Source: Gordonia pseudamarae
GTDB taxonomy: Bacteria > Actinomycetota > Actinomycetes > Mycobacteriales > Mycobacteriaceae
Length of the DNA stretch: 64,000 bases
Reading direction: 5' to 3'
Assembly (NCBI RefSeq): GCF_025273675.1
Contig: NZ_CP045809.1
Location: 248,001-312,000, forward strand
The notes below the pieces were generated by a model. That model ran no database searches, was not told the DNA's origin, and worked only from the letters and a program-made list of their open reading frames with translations. Of the stretch, positions 17,555 through 25,538 are shown in pieces. The position numbers and the translations under genes were made by a program. Within the stretch, counting starts at the first letter, position 1; the number at the start of each line of letters is the position of its first letter.

Positions 17555-17913
17555 CAGCGATGTCCCGTCGAAACATCCGATGACCCGTTGAAATCGCCCA
17601 GTGCGGCAACTCGTTTCGAGGCCTGCTCATCGGTACCGGAGAACGTGTCCGCTGCCGTGGTCAGTATGGAGACCCACGCACTCAAGCGTCCGCCCACCAC
17701 GTTGTGGGCCTGCTCGCATGAGTCGGCGGCCGTATTCATTGCCACTGCGGTGGATAGTCCGGTCACGCCCGAGGCGCCGTTCCGGATCGTAGCCGCACCA
17801 CCATGGTTCGGATCAGATCCGGGTGCGCCCATAGTAGGGACCGATCCCGTCGTCGGCGAAGCGCCGATCACCCTGGCGGCAGCACGTAACGAATCCGGAT
17901 CAACACGCGTCAC
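17554..17913 (-). CDS. Small EspC/DUF2580-like type VII secretion-associated protein
   Basis: This 119-residue protein begins at a GTG (17911-17913) preceded by AGGGGGG at ideal spacing; the frame stays open for a further 43 codons upstream but that part looks non-coding. It reads VTRVDPDSLRAAARVIG, a Gly/Asn linker, then two helices (TGLSTAVAMNTAADSCEQAH, and ILTTAADTFSGTDEQASKRV). The helical hairpin ending FSGTD..A resembles EspC/DUF2580 type VII secretion targets. It is translationally coupled to the 774-residue partner. Confidence 0.65.
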   Translation of the reverse strand: MTRVDPDSLRAAARVIGASPTTGSVPTMGAPGSDPNHGGAATIRNGASGVTGLSTAVAMNTAADSCEQAHNVVGGRLSAWVSILTTAADTFSGTDEQASKRVAALGDFNGSSDVSTGHR

Positions 17914-18068
17914 CAGAACCCCCCTGTAATGTCCACTCACAGCGGCGGATACACGTCCGCTGTGCTCGTTCCCGGAATACAACCAAACCCCCCTGCGGTC
18001 TGACCCACAACGAATAGCACGGGAAAATCCACCGCAGAACATCCGAGGTTCATCACCTGTGGACAGGT

Positions 18069-18356
18069 TTGCGCCGCTGCCTTTGCGCAGGTGCTGGCAT
18101 CGTGTGCATCGAGATCAAGGGCGGGGAGGTGTGGCACGACGGCGTCGACTGGTACTACGGCCACGTCCTCGGCTTCAAAGGACTTGAACGGCGGGCGGTG
18201 GTACTTGCCCTCAATGAGTCCAGACCTCGGGAGCGATCCAAAGAGCGACTGTACGTTGGTCTTTCACGGGCGCGTGACCAGCTTGTGGTGTGCGGCGATC
18301 CCGAGTTCGTCCGCGACGTCGGTGGGCCCTACGTCGCGAAACGGCTTGGACTCTAG
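18069..18356 (+). pseudogene. UvrD/Rep-type helicase, C-terminal fragment
   Basis: The last 80 or so residues carry helicase motifs V and VI: FKGLERRAVVLAL (motif V) and ERLYVGLSRARDQLVVCGD (motif VI, with the arginine finger). Everything upstream (Walker A, 1A, 2B domains) is absent. A real UvrD-like nuclease/helicase is 600-1200 residues long, so this is a remnant left by a deletion. The true left limit of the homology is near 18100. It converges on the antitoxin-like gene with a four-base overlap. Confidence 0.8.
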
Positions 18357-18838
18357 GGGGCGGGGCGAGGCTCCTTGCGCGTGCGCCGGGCCCCCTTGGG
18401 TGCTGCCTCGGCGACGGTGGTGTGGTTCCACGAGATGTCGGCGGGGGCGGTTTTGCTGCCGGCGTAGCCCTCGGCGGTGTCGCGCCATCCGCTCACGTAG
18501 TTGAGCAGTGCCCCGTACACGCCCAGCTCGGTGGCGCTCCACAGATGCTTGGACACATCACCCACACACTCCTTCTGCTCGGCCTTCGACAGCAGCGCGA
18601 ACCACGGGTAGAGCGTGTTGACGGCCGCCGTCAGATCGCCGTCGGCGCCGAGGGTGGCGCGCAGCAGCGCCGATGCCAGCGCTATGCCCTTCTCCTGCTG
18701 GTAGAGGTCGTCGGCGCGCATGAGGATGAGGTCGTCGGCGTCACGACGGGTGACGTGTACCGGTCCGTCGTCGGTGAGGGCGACGACGTCGCGGGGGCGG
18801 CGAAGGAGTTCGGTGAAGGTTTCGGTGGCGGCGACCAT
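18353..18838 (-). CDS. Prevent-host-death-like (antitoxin-type) protein
   Basis: This 161-residue protein has an N-terminal Phd/YefM-like DNA-binding fold: FTELLRRPRDVVALTDDGPV followed by VTRRDADDLILM. The helical C-terminal part (SALLRATLGADGDLTAAVNT) and a basic tail would be the toxin-binding region in a type II toxin-antitoxin pair. No toxin gene lies directly downstream; that space holds the UvrD fragment. It may be a solitary antitoxin or an autoregulator. An inverted repeat upstream fits autoregulation. Confidence 0.6.
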   Translation of the reverse strand: MVAATETFTELLRRPRDVVALTDDGPVHVTRRDADDLILMRADDLYQQEKGIALASALLRATLGADGDLTAAVNTLYPWFALLSKAEQKECVGDVSKHLWSATELGVYGALLNYVSGWRDTAEGYAGSKTAPADISWNHTTVAEAAPKGARRTRKEPRPAP

Positions 18839-18887
18839 GCGAACATACTAGCGGTCTGACAAATCTTTGACAAAGGATTACTATAGA

Positions 18888-18899
18888 ACAAATGTTCGA
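18888..18899. promoter_or_regulatory. Candidate operator of the antitoxin-like gene
   Basis: GAACAAATGTTC has arms GAACA and TGTTC around two bases and lies 50 bases upstream of the antitoxin-like start, in an AT-rich stretch that is otherwise unusual for this DNA. It is placed as expected for an autoregulatory site. Confidence 0.4.
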
Positions 18900-18914
18900 C
18901 TGCAACTCAGTGTC

Positions 18915-19262
18915 TCACAGGGCGCGAAGCGTCTCGTACAGGCATTCCAGCCGGGCCAGGGTCTCCTGCTGCACCTCGATGATCGCCTCGAGTTCATCGA
19001 GCACCTCGGCCTTGGTCTCGTCCCGGGGTGTTGTGGCATCACCGTCCTGGACCAGGGTGATCAGCCGGAGGAATCGTGCGGCGGTCGGGTCGGCAGTGGT
19101 CGGTGCGGCGGTGGTCGTGTCAGCGCGGGTGAATGGGGTGTCGGTGGTGGCACCGTCGGCCTGGATGGTGCTGCCCAGCGCGGGATCACCGAGATAGCAG
19201 ACCGATGGGTGCGATAGTGTCGACGGCGCCTGGTGGCCGGTAGTGCTGTTCTGTGCGGACAT
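18915..19262 (-). CDS. Hypothetical protein with C-terminal coiled coil
   Basis: This 115-residue protein starts at 19262, where GAAAGGAG lies at good spacing; a start seven codons upstream would lack this. The first 60 residues are Thr/Ala-rich and probably disordered. The C-terminal 40 residues (DELEAIIEVQQETLARLECL) are a strong amphipathic helix likely to form a coiled coil. I recognise no family. It is transcribed away from the methylamine locus. Confidence 0.5.
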   Translation of the reverse strand: MSAQNSTTGHQAPSTLSHPSVCYLGDPALGSTIQADGATTDTPFTRADTTTAAPTTADPTAARFLRLITLVQDGDATTPRDETKAEVLDELEAIIEVQQETLARLECLYETLRAL

Positions 19263-19283
19263 GCGACTCCTTTCGAAGGTCAA

Positions 19284-19914
19284 CCTTCTGCGGTAGAGCC
19301 GGTGCGACGAGGCTCCCCGATGACTCGATTTTTACAGACTAACCACCGATTCGTTTAGTTCGGGGTGAATCGGAGAAATGTCTTCGCCGGGGATTATTGT
19401 GAAACCGGGTGAGATGTCGGCTGTCGGGTGACTCCTGGCGTGGCGGCCGTGGATGCGACGGTGCCGAAAAGTCACTATGACCTGGTTATTCAGGGTGCCT
19501 GGGTTGAGTTGTGGCGTGGATGTTTCGGAGTGTCGCATAACTTACGTTACGGTAAGAATGCCTTCGGGTTGTGCAATTCGATGCGGTCCGGACTGTATTT
19601 ATTCATTGCGCGATCGGATATTCCATCCGATATTCAGCACAATAAATGACCACGGCAGTCTGGCGTGAGAGTGTGCACGAAAGTGAATACCATTTTGTGA
19701 AATCATGCACTATTCGGGTGCGTGGAAGTGTGACGGACTGTCAGGTATTTGCCAATCGTGGCGTCAGCCCCGGACGGGAGGCCCGGGTCGCGCGTGCGGT
19801 AACTGTCAACACTGGCGTCACATGCCGGAAATACTCCGTCTGTTTCATAGTGGGTGACAGAGTTTCCTCTCGTTACTCAGTCCCTCGTCAAGCGAAACAC
19901 CCAAGGAGATCGTC
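19284..19914. promoter_or_regulatory. Leader/promoter region of the dimethylamine operon
   Basis: This 630-bp stretch without a convincing gene separates the divergent gene at 19262 from the cupin at 19915. It is clearly more AT-rich than its surroundings from about 19530 to 19700. It holds two inverted repeats: CTTAC-GTTACG-GTAAG (19541-19556) and ATCGGAT-ATTCC-ATCCGAT (19613-19631). The first resembles nitrogen-regulator (GlnR-type) sites only loosely. Small open frames here have poor codon use. AAGGAGA six bases before the cupin ATG is a good ribosome site. Confidence 0.5.
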
Positions 19915-20328
19915 ATGACCATCGAAGCCACCGAATCGACCGCCGCGGAGTCCGCCGAAGCCACCGCTCTCCCGTTCCGGGTCACCAGCGGCGCGTTCAC
20001 CGCTCTGCCCAAGATGCCCGATGCCGAGTTCCCGGGCACCGACGGCTACATCGGTGACGTGTACGAGAATCCCGACGGCAGCGAGATGTGCAGTGGCTAC
20101 TTCGTGCTCAACCACACCGACGCCCCGCTGTACTACGAGTACGAATACGACGAGATGAAGGTCGTCCTCGAGGGTGAGTTCCTGCTTGAGAACAAGGAGA
20201 CCGGTCAGAAGCTCGTGGCCAAGGCCACGGATGCGATCTTCTTCCCCAAGGGTTCCAAGATCTACTTCAGTACCCCCGACCGGGCCCTGGCCTACTACTG
20301 TGGCCACCGCGACGCCACCCTGCTCTGA
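19915..20328 (+). CDS. EutQ-like cupin protein
   Basis: This 137-residue single-domain cupin resembles the ethanolamine-utilisation EutQ type. The first 25 residues are a disordered Glu/Ala segment. The barrel carries YEYDEMKVVLEGEFLLEN (first cupin motif, Glu in place of a metal-binding His) and FPKGSKIYF (second motif). It is the first gene of the dimethylamine operon, three bases ahead of dmmA, so a role linked to amine oxidation (sensing, metal or aldehyde handling) is inferred from position; no reaction is known. Confidence 0.72.
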   Translation: MTIEATESTAAESAEATALPFRVTSGAFTALPKMPDAEFPGTDGYIGDVYENPDGSEMCSGYFVLNHTDAPLYYEYEYDEMKVVLEGEFLLENKETGQKLVAKATDAIFFPKGSKIYFSTPDRALAYYCGHRDATLL

Positions 20329-20331
20329 GCC

Positions 20332-20883
20332 ATGACGACCCAGCTCGAGTACACCAGTGTCCCGGCGTGGGCTCGTGCACGTGATGATTCCGATTCCGTG
20401 CTTCCGGACGACGGTGCCGCCGCCTACATCGTCGCCGGAATCGGTGAGCGAGGCACGGAGCTGACCGGCCGATGGCGCGAAGCCATCGGTGGGTCGGTTC
20501 CGGTCACGGCCATCACCGGGGACGACGCCGACAGTGTGGTCGCGATGATCGAGTCGGCGATCGGGGCGGCAACGGTCGGGGTCCGACTGTTGGTCGCCGG
20601 ACCGGTGGGGGACTGCCTGACAGTGCGCGCCCGCGCCCTGAACTCGGGGCTCGAAGACGACGAGATCCACGTCGTGGCAACCCGGCAGGGGCTGATCAGG
20701 GTGTTCTGCGCGCACTGTCGCGCCACCACCGATACCGACGCCGGAATCGACGATCTGGTGCCCTGTGCGGGCTGTGGCCGCGACCTGCTCATCTACTACC
20801 ACGTATCCCGGAGGAAGGGCGCCTATCTGGGATTCATGGCCGACGCCGAGACGGCGACGAGTGCGACGGAGGTGACCACATGA
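20332..20883 (+). CDS. dmmA: Dimethylamine monooxygenase subunit DmmA-like
   Basis: This 183-residue protein has a Rossmann-like N-terminal part (AAYIVAGIGERG, VRLLVAGPVGDC) and a C-terminal zinc-ribbon-like domain with four cysteines (C126, C129 in FCAHC and C145, C148 in CAGCGR). It ends with the SRRKGAYLGF segment typical of DmmA proteins. DmmA works with DUF3445 haem protein and a flavin/iron-sulfur reductase to demethylate dimethylamine. Its stop overlaps the reductase start (ATGA), so the genes are coupled. Confidence 0.82.
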   Translation: MTTQLEYTSVPAWARARDDSDSVLPDDGAAAYIVAGIGERGTELTGRWREAIGGSVPVTAITGDDADSVVAMIESAIGAATVGVRLLVAGPVGDCLTVRARALNSGLEDDEIHVVATRQGLIRVFCAHCRATTDTDAGIDDLVPCAGCGRDLLIYYHVSRRKGAYLGFMADAETATSATEVTT

Positions 20884-21893
20884 CGCTCATGGCCGACTCC
20901 GTGGGGGTGATCGCGACGCCTCGGCCCGGACCGTACTGGGCCGGCGGAACCGCGACGCTGGTCCTGCGGAAGATCGTCGACCAGTCGGTCGGCATCCGTA
21001 CCTTCACCTTCGCCGCCCCGGACGGATCACCCCTGCCGGCATTTGTGGCGGGCAGCCATCTGGTGGTGCGGACCGGCGAACGAACCAACGCCTACAGTCT
21101 TGTCTCCGATGGCACCGCACCCAGCGAGTACAGCATCTCGGTACTCCGGGTGGCCGACGGCAATGGCGGTTCCCGCTGGCTGCACGACACATTGACGGTC
21201 GGCGGCACCGTGGAGGTGATGCTGCCCCGGTCGGCGTTCGCGCCGGTCGCCACCGCGCGTAAACACCTGCTCGTCGCGGGTGGGATCGGGATCACACCGA
21301 TGATCTCGCACCTGCGTGCCGCGCGCCGCTGGGGCCGCCTCACCGAGGTGCTCTATGTGCACAGGGAGGCGAACGCGGCGCATCTCGACGAGCTCGCGCA
21401 GCTTGCCGAAGGCGCTCCATGCACCATCGAAACCTTCACCGGCCGAGATGAGTTCACGGCACGCCTGGCGCTCGGGCTGCGTGGTCAGCCCGTCGGCACC
21501 CATCTCTACGTGTGTGGGCCCTCGCCGATGATCGACGACGTCGTCGGCGCGGCGGAGGCGGCGGGCTGGCCGCGCTCGCGGATCCACTTCGAGCGTTTCG
21601 GCACCGATGCGCTCGACGCCGGCGATCCGTTCCGGGTGCGGCTGGGCTCGGATGGACGTACTCTCAGTGTCCCATCGGGTGTCAGCATGCTGGAGGCGCT
21701 GGAAGACGGTGGCATAGAGGTTCGCAACCTGTGCCGCCAAGGGGTATGCGGCGAATGCCGTATCCCGGTCACGGGCGGCACGCCGCTGCACCGTGACCAC
21801 TACCTCAGTGACGAGGAAAAGCACGCGGGCACAGTCATCATGCCGTGCGTGTCCCGAGCCGACGCCGGCGCGATCCTGGAGGTTCCGCTGTGA
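20880..21893 (+). CDS. dmmB: DmmB-like 2Fe-2S flavoprotein reductase (PDR/VanB type), copy 1
   Basis: This 337-residue reductase has an FMN/NAD domain followed by a plant-type ferredoxin domain. Motifs are RTNAYSLVSD (flavin binding), GGIGITPMISHL (nucleotide-binding loop), YVCGPSPMIDDV and, near the C-terminus, the cluster ligands CRQGVCGEC with a fourth Cys in MPCVSRA. It would deliver electrons from NAD(P)H to the haem-dependent demethylase. It overlaps dmmA upstream (ATGA) and the next gene downstream (GTGA). A paralogue is at 23434-24459. Confidence 0.9.
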   Translation: MTLMADSVGVIATPRPGPYWAGGTATLVLRKIVDQSVGIRTFTFAAPDGSPLPAFVAGSHLVVRTGERTNAYSLVSDGTAPSEYSISVLRVADGNGGSRWLHDTLTVGGTVEVMLPRSAFAPVATARKHLLVAGGIGITPMISHLRAARRWGRLTEVLYVHREANAAHLDELAQLAEGAPCTIETFTGRDEFTARLALGLRGQPVGTHLYVCGPSPMIDDVVGAAEAAGWPRSRIHFERFGTDALDAGDPFRVRLGSDGRTLSVPSGVSMLEALEDGGIEVRNLCRQGVCGECRIPVTGGTPLHRDHYLSDEEKHAGTVIMPCVSRADAGAILEVPL

Positions 21894-23437
21894 CCACTGC
21901 GCTATCCGTTCCCCCGATCCATGCCCTGAAAGGGCGGATCGCGGCCTTTCCCTATCCCTTCCCGGAGGACACGTACCGGTACTCCACCAATGTCGAACCC
22001 GCGAACACCCCGAATACCACTGCCGCCGGTGGATGGGGCGCCACGATCATCGACATCGACGAGGACTATCACGCCGAACTCGCCGAACGCGCGACCGTTC
22101 TCGCCGCCGACCCCACCCGCCACGCGGTTCTGCCGCACATGCGCCCCGCCGCGTGGGACGCGATGCTGACGGTGATGGGTGAACTCGCCGGCGCCTATCC
22201 GGACCGGATGTCGCTACGGAATCTCGGCGGCGACGTATGGCGTTGGCACAACGCGATACTCGATGACACCCGCGAGTTCCGCTACGGCGACGAGGCCTCA
22301 CTCGGTCAGGAGCCGTTGGCGTACATCACCACCCAGGTGCAGGAAGATATCGCGCTGCTCGACCAGCGGAACGAGCAGCTGTACGTCGACGCCGGAGTGG
22401 TGACCTTCGCCGCGGACTGGAGTTTCGGCTTCGACGTCGGCATGAGCTTCCTGGAGATCCACGGACCCGTCCCCCGGGTCCGCCGCGACGGCGTGATCAC
22501 CCGCGCGCACGACTTTCTCAAACGGCTTCAGCCGCACCAGCCGTACCGGCGCACCAACTGGACCCTGACCATCGGGCATCGCCTCGACGTGTCCACCGAA
22601 CGCTACCCCGACTGGGGCCCGGATCGGGAGATGATCCAGTCCGTCGCCGACGACGAGTTCGGCCGGCTGGTGAATCTGCGGGTGGAGGTACAGCACCTGA
22701 TCCGGCTGCCGGACTCCGGTGCACTCATGTTTCTCATCCGCACCTACATGCTTTCGTTGGAAGAGCTTGCGACAGTGGAGGACTGGCGGGTGCGCACGGC
22801 GCAGGTGCTGGCCGCGCTGCCCGACGACATGGCCGAATACAAGGGGATCATCAAATACCGGGACCGGGCCGCGCGATGGCTCACGGAGGCGGCACCCGCC
22901 GCCACCGGCGGGCACTCCCCGCGCGAACCGGTTCCGGGGCTGCCGGAATGGCCGACGGTACCGCCGGCGGTGGACGTGACCGGTGCCTCGTTCCTGATCG
23001 TGTCGATCGGCCAGGACCCGCAGACCTCGCACGCCGCCCGCGGTTGGGTGCGGGCCGCCGAAAGCGCCGGACCCACGCGGATGCTCGTTCTGGACTCGCT
23101 GGCCGCCGACGCCGATGCGACGGCACTGCGTCAGGCATACGGCGAACTACGCACCGGGAGCAGGATTCTGGTCACCGGTTCGCAGTACGCGGTGATGATG
23201 GCGTTGGCCTGGGCGTACGACGCCGGGGCGATTTCAGCCGAACTGACGGCGTTCGTCACCGACCTGGGCGACCTGCCGATGTATTGCGCGCACTGCCGGG
23301 ACATCCACCGCGTCGTCGGTGCACCCGGCGGTGTCGTGACATGTCCAGGGTGTTCGCGACGGGTGCAGATCCACGGCCATCACGCGCCACGGCTCGGTGG
23401 CTTCCTGGCCTCGGCCGCCGCCGAGGAGCCGTCATGA
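21890..23437 (+). CDS. Haem-dependent oxidative N-demethylase (DUF3445) fused to a DmmA-like domain
   Basis: This 515-residue fusion starts at a GTG overlapping the upstream stop. Residues 1 to about 325 are a DUF3445 catalytic subunit: VNVEPANTPNT-type N-terminus, TFAADWSFGFDVGM, IHGPVPRV, YRRTNWTLTIGH and FLIRTYML. Residues about 350-515 repeat the DmmA fold (ASFLIVSIGQDPQTSHAARG) and end in a CxxC...CxxC ribbon at C466, C469, C485 and C488. In characterised systems these are separate polypeptides. Predicted reaction: dimethylamine plus oxygen and reductant to methylamine and formaldehyde. Confidence 0.85.
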   Translation: MTTALSVPPIHALKGRIAAFPYPFPEDTYRYSTNVEPANTPNTTAAGGWGATIIDIDEDYHAELAERATVLAADPTRHAVLPHMRPAAWDAMLTVMGELAGAYPDRMSLRNLGGDVWRWHNAILDDTREFRYGDEASLGQEPLAYITTQVQEDIALLDQRNEQLYVDAGVVTFAADWSFGFDVGMSFLEIHGPVPRVRRDGVITRAHDFLKRLQPHQPYRRTNWTLTIGHRLDVSTERYPDWGPDREMIQSVADDEFGRLVNLRVEVQHLIRLPDSGALMFLIRTYMLSLEELATVEDWRVRTAQVLAALPDDMAEYKGIIKYRDRAARWLTEAAPAATGGHSPREPVPGLPEWPTVPPAVDVTGASFLIVSIGQDPQTSHAARGWVRAAESAGPTRMLVLDSLAADADATALRQAYGELRTGSRILVTGSQYAVMMALAWAYDAGAISAELTAFVTDLGDLPMYCAHCRDIHRVVGAPGGVVTCPGCSRRVQIHGHHAPRLGGFLASAAAEEPS

Positions 23438-24459
23438 CGGCGGCGGTGCGGGTGCCCGGGCATGCGGCGGCACCGGTGATCGGCGGTGCGCACCAGCATC
23501 CGGGTTATGCGACCGGACGACGTGAGATGCGGGTCGTCGAGATCACCGAGCTGACCGCGGGCATAAAGCATTTCCGGTTCGCGGCGCCGGACGGGTCGAT
23601 GCTCACCCCGTACGCGCCGGGCAGCCACATCATCATCACCATCGGAGACGGCGGGGACCGCCGCAACGCCTACTCGCTCGTCGACGACGGCATGTACCCC
23701 ACCACGTACGCCATCTCGGTGCTGCGCCGAGGTGAGGGCGGCGGCTCGGATTGGTTGCACGAGCACCTGGTGCCCGGGATGGCCGTCGAGATCGAGGGCC
23801 CACGTTCGATGTTCGCCCCTGTCGGCGATCAGCGGCATGCGCTGCTGGTGGCCGGAGGCGTCGGCGTGACCCCGGTTCTCTCGCATGCACGCGCATTGCT
23901 CCGCGACGGCAACACCGCCGAGATCGTGTACTCCTACCGCCCCGGGCACGCGGCTCATCTCGAGGACCTGCGGGCGATCGCCGACAGGCCGGGCATCGCG
24001 CTGTTCGAGGCACATACCGTTGACGACACGGTCGCGGTGCTACGGGAACGTCTCTCGCAGCAGCGATTCGGTACCCACGCCTACGCCTGTGGGCCCGGAC
24101 CGCTGCTGGAGACCTATACCGACCTCGCCGCCGAGGCCGGGTGGCCGTCGGCGCGGGTGCACCTGGAGCGTTTCGCCGCACCCGAGCAGGATGCCGGTGA
24201 GCCGTTCACCGTGCGCGTGGCCTCCACCGGAGCAGAGATCGACGTGCCCCCCGGTGTGTCGCTGCTCCAGCGCCTTCTCGAAAATGGTGTGCCGGTATCC
24301 AATATGTGCCGGCAGGGAGTGTGCGGTGAATGCCGTATCCCGGTCAGCTCGGGTGACATCACCCATCGCGACCTGGTGCTGAGTGAGGATGAACGTGCCG
24401 CGGGCAACACCATGCTGTGCTGCGTCTCGCGCGGAACCGATATCGAGGTGGACCTGTGA
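23434..24459 (+). CDS. 2Fe-2S flavoprotein reductase (PDR/VanB type), copy 2
   Basis: This 341-residue paralogue of the reductase at 20880 has the same order: RRNAYSLVDDG (flavin), GGVGVTPVLSHA (nucleotide loop), YACGPGPLLETY and a C-terminal ferredoxin domain with CRQGVCGEC and LCCVSRG. It overlaps the fusion gene upstream (ATGA) and the second DUF3445 gene downstream (GTGA). The pair with the next gene forms a second demethylase module, perhaps with a different amine preference. Confidence 0.88.
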   Translation: MTAAVRVPGHAAAPVIGGAHQHPGYATGRREMRVVEITELTAGIKHFRFAAPDGSMLTPYAPGSHIIITIGDGGDRRNAYSLVDDGMYPTTYAISVLRRGEGGGSDWLHEHLVPGMAVEIEGPRSMFAPVGDQRHALLVAGGVGVTPVLSHARALLRDGNTAEIVYSYRPGHAAHLEDLRAIADRPGIALFEAHTVDDTVAVLRERLSQQRFGTHAYACGPGPLLETYTDLAAEAGWPSARVHLERFAAPEQDAGEPFTVRVASTGAEIDVPPGVSLLQRLLENGVPVSNMCRQGVCGECRIPVSSGDITHRDLVLSEDERAAGNTMLCCVSRGTDIEVDL

Positions 24460-25487
24460 CAACGACCGAGCCGACCGAATTAACTTATGCGGCACGCGAG
24501 TACCTGAGAAGTCCCGTCGACCATCTGGCCAATATCCCGTGGCCGTTCCCCGATGAGCTCGAGCGCTTCTCCTACAGCGTCAACGTCGAACCGGCCCGCA
24601 TCCCGCGACCCACCCGCGGCGGCGAATGGGGCAGGCATCTGGTGGATCTCGGTGGTGCGGAGTACCTGAGCCACATGGCCGAGCGCAGACGCATCCTCGA
24701 CGCGGACCCGTCACGCACGCGGGTGCGGCCCGGAATGGAACCCGCGTGCTGGGATCTGCTGCTGTACTACCTGCGTGATCTGGCGATGTCCTATCCCGAG
24801 CTGATGCATCTGGACGATCTGGGAGAGGCCCGATTCCACTGGCGCAACGACCTTCTCGGAACCGACCAGCACTTCGTCCTCGGCGACGGATCGTCGATAC
24901 CCGGCGGCCCGCTCGATTTCCTCGCCCGCGAGGTACCCGACGACCTACTGCTCGTCGTCGAACGTGACGGCCGGCTGTACTTCGACGCCGGTATCGTCAC
25001 CTTCGCGGCCGCCTGGTCGGTGTCCTTCGACGTGGGTATGGACATGTACCAGATCCATGCTCCCGTACCGGGACTCATCCGCGACGGCGTGGTCGACCGG
25101 GCCGAGCAGTTCCTGCGTAGGCTGCCCGCCGATCAGGTGTACCGCCGGGTCAATTGGACGCTGTCGGCGTCGGACTCGCACAAACTCGATGTGAGTCTGG
25201 AGGAACTGCCTCAGTGGTCCTCGGACATCGACACCATGCTCGGTGACCGCGATTTCGGCCGGGCACGATTGCGTATCGAGTTGGAACACTTCATCCGCCT
25301 GCCGATGTCGGGTGCGGTAACCTTCAATATCCGCACCTTCATGGCCTCGCTCGACGAGGTCAAGCGGATCCCCGAGTGGGCCGACCAGCTTGCCGACGTC
25401 ATCGAGAACCTCGATGAGGACATTGCCGCCTACAAGGGCTTTTTGCACTACCGCGACGACGTTGTCGCATTCCTGCGTGCTCGCTGA
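24456..25487 (+). CDS. Haem-dependent oxidative N-demethylase (DUF3445), copy 2
   Basis: This 343-residue stand-alone DUF3445 protein starts at a GTG overlapping the upstream stop. It carries VNVEPARIPRPTRGGEW, TFAAAWSVSFDVGMDMY, IHAPVPGL, YRRVNWTLSAS and FNIRTFMASL, which align one-for-one with the first copy. It lacks the DmmA domain found in copy 1. It may form a second catalytic subunit or heteromer using the DmmA and reductases encoded upstream. Confidence 0.88.
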   Translation: MTTTEPTELTYAAREYLRSPVDHLANIPWPFPDELERFSYSVNVEPARIPRPTRGGEWGRHLVDLGGAEYLSHMAERRRILDADPSRTRVRPGMEPACWDLLLYYLRDLAMSYPELMHLDDLGEARFHWRNDLLGTDQHFVLGDGSSIPGGPLDFLAREVPDDLLLVVERDGRLYFDAGIVTFAAAWSVSFDVGMDMYQIHAPVPGLIRDGVVDRAEQFLRRLPADQVYRRVNWTLSASDSHKLDVSLEELPQWSSDIDTMLGDRDFGRARLRIELEHFIRLPMSGAVTFNIRTFMASLDEVKRIPEWADQLADVIENLDEDIAAYKGFLHYRDDVVAFLRAR

Positions 25488-25538
25488 GCACGTGCTCATC
25501 AGATCCCGACAACATCGATACCCCGTGAGGTAGCACCT

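Noticed and set aside
19428..19668. Small open frames upstream of the cupin
   Set aside because: Codon use is unlike neighbouring genes and no ribosome site precedes them; the region reads better as a leader.
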